From: Bretschneidera sinensis
Lineage: Eukaryota > Streptophyta > Magnoliopsida > Brassicales > Akaniaceae
Length of the DNA: 64,000 nucleotides
NCBI GenBank assembly: GCA_023935145.1
Contig: CM043701.1
Span: 72,168,817-72,232,816, forward strand
Direction: 5' to 3'
Shown here: positions 10,144 to 20,913 of the stretch, piece after piece
Layout of the letters: every line of letters begins with the position of its first letter
Numbering within the stretch: the stretch's first letter is position 1
Translations under genes and position numbers: made by a program
Notes under the pieces: generated by a model
Database searches by the model: none
Seen by the model: only the letters and a program-made list of their open reading frames with translations
What the model was told of the DNA's origin: nothing

Positions 10144-11004
10144 TTAGCATCTTCTTTTAGAGAAAATATACTTCAATGCAGCATGATCTGAGTAGATAAT
10201 GACTTTAGATCCTAACAAGTAGGATCTGAACTTGTCTAATGCAAAAATGACTGCAAGCAATTCCTTCTCAGTGGTAGAGTAATTGAGTTGTGCGTCGTTT
10301 AGAGTTCGACTTGCATAATAGATAGCATGGGGAAGTTTATCAACACACTGCCCCAAAACGGCTCCAACAACATAGTCTGATGCGTCACACATAATCTCAA
10401 AAGGCACATCCCAGTTAGGTGGCTGAATAATGGGTGTGGACGTCAGAATTTTCTTCAGATCCCCAAATGCTTTCTTACAATCCTCATCAAATAGAAATGG
10501 GGCATCTTTTTGCAACAACTTACACAAGGGCTTGGCGATCTTGCTGAAATTCTGGATAAATCGCCTATAAAAACCTGCATGGCCCAGAAAAGATCGAACC
10601 TCTTTCACCGTACGTGGGGGTGGAAGGCTGGAAATCAAATCCACCTTCGCTTTGTCGACCTCAATCCCTCGATGAGATACGATATGCCCCAGTACAATTC
10701 CTTGCTTAACCATAAAATGGCACTTCTCCCAATTAAGCACCAGGTTCTTCTCCTTGCACCGTACCAAAACCAAAGAGAGACGGTGCAGGCACTCCTCAAA
10801 TGTTGAATTGAAGATGGAGAAGTCGTCCATGAAAATCTCCAAGAACCGCTCTACCATGTCAGAGAATATACTGACCATGCACCGCTGAAAAGTGGCGGGT
10901 GCATTGCATAACCCAAAGGGCATGCGACGGTAGGCGAAGGTCCCAAAAGGACAGGTAAATGTCGTCTTCTCCTGATCTTCGGGGTCCACGGGGACTTGGT
11001 TATA
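10144..11004 (-). pseudogene. Reverse transcriptase and RNase H core of Athila A
   Basis: This open stretch starts right after the in-frame TGA at 11005-11007 that splits the RT. It holds the RT palm blocks TFTCPFGTFAYRRMPFGL (about 10960-10900), the active site IFMDDFS (about 10833-10815), GHIVSHRGIEVD, and the RNase H domain with CDASDYVVGAVL (about 10390), TEKELLAVIFALDKF and [10 protein letters not shown] (about 10190-10165). The catalytic aspartates of both enzymes are intact. A frameshift near 10150, in an AAAAGAA run, separates it from the RNase H tail. Domain order and motifs leave no doubt about the family. Confidence 0.92.
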
Positions 11005-13359
11005 TCAAGAATAACCATCCAAAAAGCAATAATACTCGTGCCCAACCAAATGCTCCACCATCTGATCAATAAATGGAAGTGGAAAGTGATCATTCCTTGT
11101 GGCACTGTTCAGCTTACGGTAGTTTATACATACTCTCCACCCAGACTGCACACGAGTTGGCACCAACTCGTCGTCCTTATTCTTTACTACCGTTAACCCA
11201 GCTCGCTTGGGCACGACATGAATGGGGCTCACCCACTTGCTATCAGAGATGGGATAAATGATCCCTGCATCTAACAGCTTAATAACCTCTGCTCTCACAA
11301 CCTCTTGCATAGCAGGGTTGAGCCTTCTTTGCGGCTCCCTCGATGGCTTAGCATCTTCCTCCAAGTGTATCATGTGCATCACCACCGAGGGGCTGATTCC
11401 CTTAATATCTTCAATGGTCCAGCCGATAGCTTCCTTGTGCTCTCTTAAAACCTCTAACAATTTCTCCTCTTGAGCCTCTCCCAAATCTGAAGCTATTATC
11501 ACAGGCAAACAGTATGCTGGACCCAGGAACTTATACTTAAGATTATCCGGTAAAGGCTTAAGTTCCTTCTTTTCAGGTTCTGGTGACACCTTCTCCTCCT
11601 CCTCCTTGCTTTTTTGAGGATCAGACTCCAAAATGGCATTTACTTCCTCGAGTATCTTATCTAAACCCAAGTCCTCTCCAAAGTGAGCAAAGCATGCCTC
11701 CATGGGATCCTCAATGCTTGATTCATCCACAGTATCCTCAAGAATCACCTCTATCAAGCACACATCTCTCATTTCATCATATTCCAGTGGTTGCCTAGTG
11801 ATATCAAAAATGTTCAACTCCACTGTCATATTTCCGAAGGAGATCTTCATCACCCCTGTCCTACAATTGATTAGGGCATTAGCCGTGGCTAAGAATGGTC
11901 GCCCTAGAATCACCGGTATTTGAATCCCTACATTCTGAACCGGCTCTGTGTCAAGCACAATAAAATCCACGGGGAAATAGAACTTATCCACTTTTATCAA
12001 AACGTCCTCAACTATCCCCCGTGGTCTTTTCACTGATCTGTCAGCCAATTGAAGCGTCATGGATGTGGGCTTCAATTCTCCTAACCCCAACTGCATATAG
12101 ACTGAGTAGGGTAGAAGATTCACACTCGCTCCTAGATCCAAAAGGGCCCTCTCAATATGGCTGACTCCTATCGTGCAAGAGATGGTAGGACACCCCGGGT
12201 CCTTATACTTGATGGGTAGCTTGCACTGAAGGATTGAACTGACCTGCTCGGTCAAAAATGCCTTCTTTGGGACATTCGTCCTCCTCTTGATAGTGACCAA
12301 GTCCTTTAAAAACTTGGCATATGATGGCACTTGATGGATGGCATCCAAAAATGGGATATTGATATGGACTTGCTTGAATACTTCCAGAATTTCTTCATAC
12401 TTCCCTCCTTTCTTGGGCGCCTGTAATCTCTCGGGGTAGGGTGCTCTAGGTACAAATGACCTAGGAAGGTCTTTCTTAGTAGGTGTAGCTGTAGATGGCT
12501 CAGCATCTCTCTTCTCTATGTTGCCACTCCCTTGCCCTTGCTGCATAGCAGGGCACTCTTCCACTCGATTGTCCACTTGTCTCCCAGACCTCAGTGTGAC
12601 AATCGACTGTACTTGTTCCTCCCCGTGCGTAGGAGTTGATGAACTCTCAACCATAAATTGTCCTTTTGGGTTTTGCACGGGCTGACTGGGGAACTTTCCT
12701 TTCTCTCTCTCACCCAAGTGACTTGCAATTTGCCCTATTTGACTCTCCAGCTTGGCAATTTCTTGGGTGTTTACCACTGTTGCACTCCTCATATCGCTCA
12801 TATTTTGACTAGTCGCCTTCATGAACTCCTTAAGAGTGTCCTCAAACGACTGTGAAACTGGCGCTGGTGTTTGGGTGGGTGCGTGGTAAGCAGGTGAAGG
12901 TGCTGGATGGGTAGAACGACCATGATTAGGAATTTGTGGGGCAAATCTGGGAGGATATTGATTTTGAGCATGATGAGAGGATCCTCCCTGATTCATTGGT
13001 TGGTTCTGCCTCCATGAAAAATTTGGGTGGTTCTGCCACCCTGGATTGTACGTCTCGGAGTACGATCCATTTGACTGCCTTCGAAAGTCATTGAAAGCAT
13101 TTACTTGTTCCATAGGATACTCGGCACAAGCTGACATTGATGGGCAATTCTGTGCTAGATGCATGGGACTAGCACAGATGGAACAACTTTCAACATTGAA
13201 TGTGTTGGCAGCATTGATGGATTGGCTCACAGTGAGAGCGTCAATCTTCTTGGTGAGGGCATCTAACTTTATCCTCAAATCAGCGTCCTCTCTGACCTCA
13301 TAGATGCCTCCCCTCTTAGGAGCACGAATGGACTTATCTCGACAGCTTGAAAAATCCCA
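11005..13359 (-). pseudogene. Gag C-terminus, protease and RT start of Athila A
   Basis: A single long frame (757 codons from 13278, open further back to 13360). It contains a zinc knuckle of the form CX2CX4HX4C (CSICASPMHLAQNC, about 13180), a Pro/Gln-rich linker, the retropepsin core ALLDLGASVNLLPYSVY (about 12145-12090; the Asp of Asp-Leu-Gly is the catalytic residue) with ILGRPFLATANALI (about 11895), an acidic lysine-rich linker, and the RT fingers with CINYRKLNSATRNDHFPLPF (about 11125). It ends at TGA 11005-11007, where related elements have a glycine codon; the downstream RT is in the same frame, so one point change created this stop. Confidence 0.92.
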
Positions 13360-14147
13360 CTACTGTGAGTTGTCGGACAACTTGTCCAACGCCATATATG
13401 CTTCGTCTCCTGTCAGACTCAAGAATGCCCCCCATTCATAGACTCGATCATGCTACGGTTGGGTTGAGTCAACCCTTGGTAGAAGAATTGAACGAGCCTC
13501 CACTTCTCATATCCATGTGGGGGGCATCTGATCAGTAACTCTTTAAAGCGCTCCCAGCTTTCAGAGAACTTCTCATCCTCGTCCTGAGTGAAAGAGCTAA
13601 TCTCCTTTCGGCACTCATTCACTATAGACATTGGGAAAAGCTTATGGTAAAATTTGCTAAGCAGGTTTTCCCAAGATGTAATAGACCCGGACGTGTTGGA
13701 GTCCAACCACGCCCTAGCTCTATCGTGAAGCGAGAAAGGGAAGAGTCGAAGATGGACTGACTCCTCAGAGAAGTTCTGGAATTTGAATGTAGCACAAATG
13801 TCTTTGAACTTCTTCACATGACTATAGGGATTTTCAAGATCTAAACCATGGAATGAGGGTAGGAGTTGGATAACATGTGGCTTCAAATCAAAGTGTGTGG
13901 CATTGGTTGGTGGCAACACTATGTAGGAAGATGAGTTAGTCGCAACGGGTGCGAACAAATCCCTAAGGGATGTAGTGGAGTCCACGTTCCAAGCTCTAGG
14001 TTGCTCTACATGTTCAGGATGATTAAAATTTTCTCCCATCTCAGCAGTCTCTCTCTCAACTAGTGTTCTTTTCTGCCTCCTAAGAGTTCTTTCTAAGTCG
14101 GGATCTAAATGTGTCAAATCTAAGTTCAAGGATCTCTGACCAAGCAT
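13360..14147 (-). pseudogene. Gag N-terminal part of Athila A
   Basis: The 242-codon frame from 14147 begins MLGQRSLNLDLTHLDPDLERTL style and continues to the retrotransposon Gag core (LRLFPFSLHDRARAWLDS, about 13730; ESWERFKELLIRCP, about 13560). It is thrown out of frame by one extra base in a run of six C at 13428-13433, and the following correct frame meets TAG at 13360-13362. Gag would form the cytoplasmic particle. The start is supported by its position just inside the primer site. Confidence 0.88.
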
Positions 14148-14287
14148 ACACCAACAGAAAAATAATGAGATACTAATCAGCAGAAGTAACAGAATAAATC
14201 AAACTCAATTTTTTTTTTTTTAAAATTAAATTAACTAGTAGAAAAATAAAATCAATTCAGACAAAAAATTTTCACAAATAAAACAAT

Positions 14288-14305
14288 TCCCCGGCAACGG
14301 CGCCA
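14288..14305 (-). other. Primer-binding site of Athila A (tRNA-Asp)
   Basis: The minus strand reads TGGCGCCGTTGCCGGGGA, complementary over 18 bases to the 3' end I know for plant tRNA-Asp including CCA. It lies 6 bases inside the 5' LTR. This primer choice is common in Athila and Tat elements. Confidence 0.9.
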
Positions 14306-14311
14306 AAAACT

Positions 14312-15578
14312 TGTTGTGAGTTTTAAATTTACTCGCAAGCGCACGAGTCGTTTGCAGTATAGCGTTGTGCAAGTGCGAGGTCGAATCCACAGGGAATTGC
14401 GTTGTGAAAATAAAATTTTTAATCTAAACTAACTCTATTTTAACCTAGTTCCGAATTTCAGATGATATTGCAAAAGAAATATAAACTAAGCTAAATTGAT
14501 TTTAAAACTAATAATAAAAAGCACTAAGGTTTCCGAATTCACCCCACCGAAGTTAAGCATACATGTTCTAAAAATATAGCCTATCAAAACATTCAATGAA
14601 TCCAACTATAAAACAAAAAACAAAGAATATCCTAACTAAACCAAAAGCACCTGATGTATCCACTTTTAACAAATCACAAAGGGAATCCAATTTAATCGAA
14701 AAGCATTTAATGTATCCATCAGATGAAACACAAAGAAAATCCAACAGACAATTTAAACTCAATCAATTATAAGATTAACTCAAATAATTGACAGAACATT
14801 TATACTAAAAATTGTCAGATTTGTACAAGCAAATCTGAACTACTATGCCAAACAACGGCGGGGCTTCATCTTCAACCTTAGCTGAAGAGTCTAGCCACTC
14901 ATAACTATAAAACTATAATAAAAAGTTCTAAACATTTAAACTAAAACAACTGAATATAAATAAATAAATAAACAACTTTACATGGGAAAAATTCCACTCG
15001 CTGACGGGCGGCGCTTCCCCTCGTGGTAGCAATGCCTTCGGGATCCACCAGAATGCTGACGGACGTCCACCGGTAAACACCAAAGTGGCTTAGGAATTGT
15101 ACATTGAATTATGAAACCAGATGGTGTTTATATAGGGGAAGACCCGGAGTGATGTGGCTTGTAGAAACGATGTGGGATACTGGCCCGAGTGCGCTCGATC
15201 GTAGTATGTTGCGATCGATCGCAGATGCGCTCGATCGCGTGTCTGGTGCACTCGATCGCAGGTGCGCTCGATCGCGTGTCTGGTGCGCTCGATCGTGCTG
15301 GTGCGATGCACTGCAAACATTTCGATGTGGGATTGATGACCTTGCGCTCGATCATAGGCAGGTGCGCTCGAGTGCAGATGCGCTCGATCGCATATCTCGT
15401 ACGATCGATCGCAATGTCTCCAGAAGCTTCAAATCTCCTGAAATGCTTCATTTTCTCCACAAAGCTGTAAAAACACACAAAACACAAGAAAAACGTAAAA
15501 TAAAGTAAAATACTACTAACTAAGAGCATAACAGATATAAGTTAAGGGTCTAAAATATGCAATATTTAAGACTCATCA
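14312..15578 (-). repeat. 5' LTR of Athila A
   Basis: It is 1267 bp with TG...CA ends and pairs with 5995-7260. The palindrome array is at 15191-15412. The right end joins the ACCTC duplication and the Copia frame exactly. Confidence 0.93.
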
Positions 15579-15583
15579 ACCTC

Positions 15584-16720
15584 CTCAAGGGTACCTCAAT
15601 AACATGATTATGTCGCTGAATAACAACTCCATCCACAGGTTCTTGATTCACAATAGTAACTTTATCCACAGGTTCATGTACAACTGTCTCATATAAAACT
15701 AGTAAAGTAAATGTGAGATATTTGGTCTGCTCAACCTGATCAATTGGCTGAGAATGAACAATAACATTGGAAGTATCACCAACATCATAGTATAGGAATT
15801 TAGTAGTATGAAACTCCATAATTCTTGTATTACTTATATGACAATAGAACCTATATCCAAGTGTTCTTGATACCCAATGAAAAAACAACTAGTAGATCTA
15901 GGTTTTGTTTCTTTTTAGAAAGGTTATAAATTCTAAGCTCAATAGGACACCTCAAATAAGAAAATGGTTCAGACTAGGTATTAAACAAACCCAAAACTCA
16001 AAAGTTGTTTTAGGCACACACTTATTGGGTATTCGGTTAACAACGTAAAGAGTGGTTTTAATGGCCTTATCCCAAAGATACTCTGCTAAGTTAGTCCTGC
16101 TCATCATGTTTTTCATCATTTCCTTAAGTGTACGATTATGCCTTTCGACCACACTGTTTTGTTCATGACTACTAAACATAGTGTATTGGGCCCACACTAT
16201 TGTATATATTCGGAAAACAGTCCCATTTCTTGACTAGCATCACCATGTTTACCATAATACTCACCACCACGATCAAACCTCACTATCTTAATGACTTTTC
16301 CTAATTTTTTTTTACTTTCATTTTAAAGATTTTGAATTTTTCAAGAAAATGAGACTTTTCTTTAATTAATTAGATAAAACCATAATGAGAATAATCATCA
16401 ATGAAAGTGATAAAGTATTTATTTTTACACAAAGTGGTTGAGTAAGGTCCACTTATGTCAATGTGGATTATTTCTAAAAGATCTGAACTATGTGTTGCCC
16501 CTCTCTTTTTTATCTTGATCAAATTACCTCTAATACAATCGATGCAAGTTTCTAATCTCCAAAATCGAGGGAAGGAAGTATATCATCTTTGATTAATCTC
16601 TCTTCCATTTTTCCCTAGAAACGTAACCTAACATTTTTGTGCCACAACATTGAGGACTTTTCCTTAAGTAAAAGCCTTTTGGAAACAATATTCTCAACAT
16701 TCAATGAGGTATAAATGTTC
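15584..16720 (-). pseudogene. Copia integrase, broken
   Basis: From right to left: the pre-integrase zinc region (CIDCIRGN, about 16550), the first catalytic Asp in IIHIDISGPYS (about 16460), FITFIDDYSHYG (about 16410), the second Asp in VRFDRGGEYYG (about 16280-16250), and the glutamate region with ERHNRTLKEMMKNMM (about 16140-16100) and LYVVNRIPNK (about 16040). The C-terminal GYRFYCHISNTRIME part lies near 15860-15810. Several stops interrupt it. At 15583 the frame is cut by Athila A and resumes at 5994. Confidence 0.88.
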
Positions 16721-17738
16721 TTAGAAGCCAAACGCATCTATATAAACTATCAGACAAAAAACATTCACTAATAATTTTAGAATTAAAAAATAATTGAGTT
16801 TTTAATTTCTAAAATATAAGACAATCATGTTAATGAATTTGGGTAGTAAAGTAACTGGACTCCAAACGCAACATTACAAACTCCCCTTTGGGCAAAGAAT
16901 GTAATACATATTTAGGATTTCCTATATGAAACTAACAACTGAATGCATACCAATTTTCAAAATGTGTAGCACCTTTGGGTTGATAAGACACTTTAGACTA
17001 ATATACATTCAAACAATAGTGTCATGTTTATCAATTATTAACACATGTAATAACCCCTTTTAAGCAAGTGATTGAATGTATTAATCCCAAACGACATTAA
17101 TTAATCTTAAAAATTTAATGAACAAATCACTTTGGTGGAAACTATCCACTTCAACCTTTAAAATTATTTCAGAGGCTCAAAATTACCCAAATACATGTTG
17201 CATTTAGAAAGAAAAAAACTTTAAATATGTTTCTTTATGTATCATCATTGTTTTGGGTAGAATGATTTAAAAGGAAAACTTAAGAGAGAATAATAATTTT
17301 TTTAAGTTCATTAAATAATAATAATTATTTTTTATTTATTTAGTTAAGTTTCTTAAACTTTTTAAACATGCCCAAAACCCAGGCCCAACAATAGTTAAGG
17401 CCCATTGTTCTTGTCTTGTCTTAATAAACTGGCCAAGAGCCTATCAACCTGTTAATTAAAAGTTTAAATATTAAAAGAAATTATGGCCTAATTTTTTTGA
17501 GCTTGAAATAACAAATGCATGATTTATGGTAGAGAGATAATGACTTTTTACTACTAGTTGGTCAAAACCATGTAATCCGAATATGACTTTTGATCAGTAA
17601 ACGCCCAATAATTCCCCCAACAATTACTTATATGTTACCAAGCTTAATATAACAACGACCACTAATTATGGCCTAATTTATAGGCCTGAAATAACGTAGG
17701 GTGCAGTCATCATAATTTCATACCATAAATATCACATA
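16721..17738 (-). other. Copia gag/protease region, not recognisable
   Basis: By position this should hold the gag and protease of the Copia element. I see no zinc knuckle, protease motif or long frame. It is AT-rich and strongly decayed. Confidence 0.4.
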
Positions 17739-18496
17739 CAGGGGTGGATCCACACCGTGGGCAGTAAGGTCGGCTGCTCCCACTTAATATTTTGAAAACA
17801 TATTAATTATAAATTTATTTTTAAAATTACCCCCACTAATATAAACAAATTACCCCATAAATATTAAAAATTATCTAAATATAAAATTTTCATGTATTTT
17901 CAAAAGTTTTGGATTTATATGTAAGTTATTGCCTTAATGTAATTGCCCACAAATTGTCTCATGTGTAAAACCTTTTATTTTATTAGAAGAAATAGAAAAT
18001 TTCTCAAAAATGGTTTATGTGAAAATTATCTAACCTTTTGCGGTGAATATTAAAATAATCGAATGCACAATCGTATAGGAGAAAAATGGTTGAAAGATTG
18101 TCTGACCACCCTCACGTGCCACCCATGTGAGAAGGGTTTTGGCTTAGATCTTTATTTTTTCGGTTAGCATTACCAAAAATCACCACTACTCTCAAGTAAA
18201 AAATGATTAGATGTACTAAACTGTTAAACCGCGGTGGTCTGATTCCGTCACAATCAACTGCATGTGCCACACACATCGTCGGCAATGTGTGTGGTTGATT
18301 CTTGGCCATTATTTTTTTAGAGAAAAATAAATAAATACTAAAAAAATCCCTACTTTGATGACATGGTAGACAGGTGGGGAGGAATAAAGGACATTACGGT
18401 AAAAAAAATTAAAGAACAATATTAACTTGTGCCTTAAGTGGGACGAGCATTTTTCTATATATATGTCACCCCCACTTAGAAATTTTTTTGGATCCG
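17739..18496. mobile_element. hAT-like non-autonomous element
   Basis: ATCACATA occurs directly at both borders (17731-17738 and 18497-18504), an 8-bp duplication as made by hAT transposases. The left end reads CAGGGGTGGATCCA; the right end is TGGATCCG in reverse sense, so the inverted ends match over GGATCCA but the right tip seems to have lost its last bases. CCCACTTA with flanking matches recurs near both ends. There is no transposase; a 65-codon frame at 18112-18309 resembles nothing known to me. Confidence 0.6.
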
Positions 18497-18504
18497 ATCA
18501 CATA

Positions 18505-19256
18505 CATTGAATAATATTCATAGCCTATTGAAACATTATATAACTATTACAAATAATGTAACAGATAATATTTATATGTGATAAATATGCAAGTAAATAT
18601 CATAATTTTATAGTATATGCATATGTTTAATGTTACAACATTTATAACCCCGCCTTAACACTTAATCACCACTTACCAGCTTACACTAACTGATTTAATG
18701 TGTGTGTGGGTGAGAGTTATTTTGTCTTTCTTATCCGTTATTTTGCAGATTATTAGTTGTGGTCAACATTATCAAAAAAAAAAAAACTAAATTTTTTAAT
18801 GTTTTCAAATTACTAGTTGTGGTCAACAATATATTATGAATGTTTGCAAATTCTATCTATATGTATATTGTCCTGTTTCAATGCACTAAGAATTTATTTT
18901 ACTAATATCAAAATTGACACTGAATGTTTCTAATGTACTGATATCATAATCTTTTTGTACTGTATTCTTGTGCATGTGCTCGCACTTCTTCTCATGTGCA
19001 TACTCATTGCTCATAAAAATTGCTCACTTAGCCACCACCGAGTCAAAATGACAACTTAGTTGAGATTTGGATGTATCTCGATACTAATTTACTCTAGTTC
19101 ATTTTACAATAAGCTATTGGTATATATAATACAAAAACAAATTTTATATATATATATAAACACACACACATTATTATATATATTTATGTCATGAAATAAA
19201 AATTCATACATATACAATATAGTATATAAAACTAGGCATCTAACACATGCAAAGCT
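18505..19256. other. Copia leader/gag remnant, no gene seen
   Basis: AT-rich sequence with (TA)n and (CA)n stretches near 19140-19180. No motif or frame is recognisable. It lies between the hAT-like element and the Copia primer site. Confidence 0.4.
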
Positions 19257-19258
19257 TA

Positions 19259-19270
19259 GCATAGATACCA
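19259..19270 (-). other. Primer-binding site of the Copia element (tRNA-Met like)
   Basis: The minus strand reads TGGTATCTATGC two bases after the 5' LTR. The canonical initiator tRNA-Met site is TGGTATCAGAGC, so two of the 12 bases differ. Confidence 0.7.
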
Positions 19271-19415
19271 CATGTTAATAATAATTTAAGGATCTATTAC
19301 ATTAATTTGATCAATTGAATGTCACATACATGATGTTTATGACATATTTTTGTTCTGGTAACACCACAATAATCTCAACACACTAACATGAGCAAGACTG
19401 TCTGCTAGGGTTCTT

Positions 19416-20913
19416 TGATTACGCCCAAAGAATAACGCGGTAGTTGTAGCACAGCTTTGGGGTGTTGATTCTACAGGGAGACAAATTAAAAGAATAGTAG
19501 AAAGAACAAAGAAACTAAAGAACAATATTGAATGATTGATGGAGAACAAAGATTAATTGTAAAATGCAAATTAAAATAAAACAAATTTGATAAATAGTAA
19601 AGCGCCGCGAATCCCTTGCACAGATCCAGTATTTTAATTACTCTTAATTCGTTGAATAATTCAATTAGGAATTCAATTTCTAAAATTCTCAATCGAAAGA
19701 TATGGATTTATAAACCAAGATTAAACCAAATGCAACCCTTTTGAAAATCATTTACCACGTTTAAAATACGTAAATTATTATCACTATTGAGAAAATCCAA
19801 CGACGACAATATATTCAGGAAGCGATATTGCAGCAAAGAACTAAATCAATATAGATAAATAATTAATCCAAACATAATCAAAGAGCTAAACCATTCAATA
19901 GAAAAAGCATGACTGAATCTATAAACAGAGTAAATTCTAAGATTATTTGGAAAAGAAAACATTACCAATGAATTGCAAATGATAAAACTACAGAGTTTTA
20001 GTAATTGAAACTCAAATACATAAATTAAAAATAAACAAAAATACTATTAACTGTGCAAGTTCATCCCTAGCCCCACTTGAGAATTTAGTTACCCATAAAT
20101 ATAATGGACAACAAAAATCTTAAGAGAAAGAGTTGATCTCACCGTGAGCATCCCCTCTTGGTAGCAAAGCCTTGGAGATTCCCCAGCTTACCCTCCAAAA
20201 GTCCTCTGGATTGCTCCCAAAAGCCCTACAGATCTGCTCCCAGATGATCATCAAAGCTGAAGTGAGTAGACCTTTTTATAGGGAAACACTACGAGTGCAA
20301 TGTGTTTCCAATCCGATGTGGGATTTAGAAATGTTTTTCCAACTGATATGGGATGTGGGATTTAAGCCTTCGCATGCCCTTCAAAACTTCTGCCCACACT
20401 GAAATCCCGCACAGTCTGACCTTTGTCTACTAAAACTGCCATAACTTTCTCTAGAAAAATCATATCTATGAGCCGTAAAATTCCTCAGAAAATAGACATC
20501 CGGATCTTTCCAAGCATATATGGCTCATCTCCTGCTTCTTCCTGAATCATTACAGTTTAAATCTGCAAGAATCATTTCTGCCATGCTGAAATCATGCATT
20601 GCCTGACATTTGACTACTTAAACTACCATAACTTTCTCTAGAAAAATCATTTTTACAAGCTGTAAATTCTCCAGAAAATAAACTTCCGGATCTTTCTAAG
20701 CATATATGGTTCATTTCCTAGTTCTTCCTGAATCAATACAGTTTAATTTACAAATATTACTAATCTGTATGGAAAATTCTGGCAATTTAGTGAAACTCCT
20801 TTCCAAGTGCTTGTGAACCTGTAAACCAACGAAAAACAATTCAAAGTAACAAATTCCTAAGCTAACAAATGTAAATTAAGGGGCCAAAATATGCAATATT
20901 TGGCACTCAACAA
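19416..20913 (-). repeat. 3' LTR of B, with a duplicated module
   Basis: 1498 bp, against 1298 bp for the partner. The difference is a tandem duplication of a block of about 195 bp around 20400-20760, marked by two copies of CCATAACTTTCTCTAGAAAA and of GGATCTTTC. The same duplication is in H (about 47815-48225), so it is ancestral to both, or the block was exchanged or lost. Confidence 0.9.

Larger units (their letters stand above)
5995..15578 (-). mobile_element. Athila-type Ty3/gypsy retrotransposon A, full length
   Basis: The 9584-bp element has two LTRs of 1266 and 1267 bp, TG...CA ends and a perfect ACCTC duplication (5990-5994, 15579-15583). Minus-strand order: 5' LTR, tRNA-Asp primer site, gag, protease, RT, RNase H, integrase, 1.4 kb of non-coding sequence, polypurine tract, 3' LTR. 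Protease-RT-RNase H-integrase order makes it Ty3/gypsy; the ALLDLGASVNLLPYS protease, the FLDGYS and FMDDF blocks and the absence of a chromodomain point to Athila. By hand I count about 31 substitutions and one indel between the LTRs (about 2.4 percent), so it is fairly young. Its frame is broken at least six times. It is the only element in the window with sequence for all pol domains and a plausible helper type for its RT-less relatives. Confidence 0.94.

Noticed and set aside
5990..15583. Recent autonomous Athila copy able to move
   Set aside because: About 2.4 percent LTR difference and at least six frame breaks (C-run shift at 13428-13433, TAG 13360, TGA 11005, shifts near 10150 and 9730, TAG 9016) show this copy is dead.
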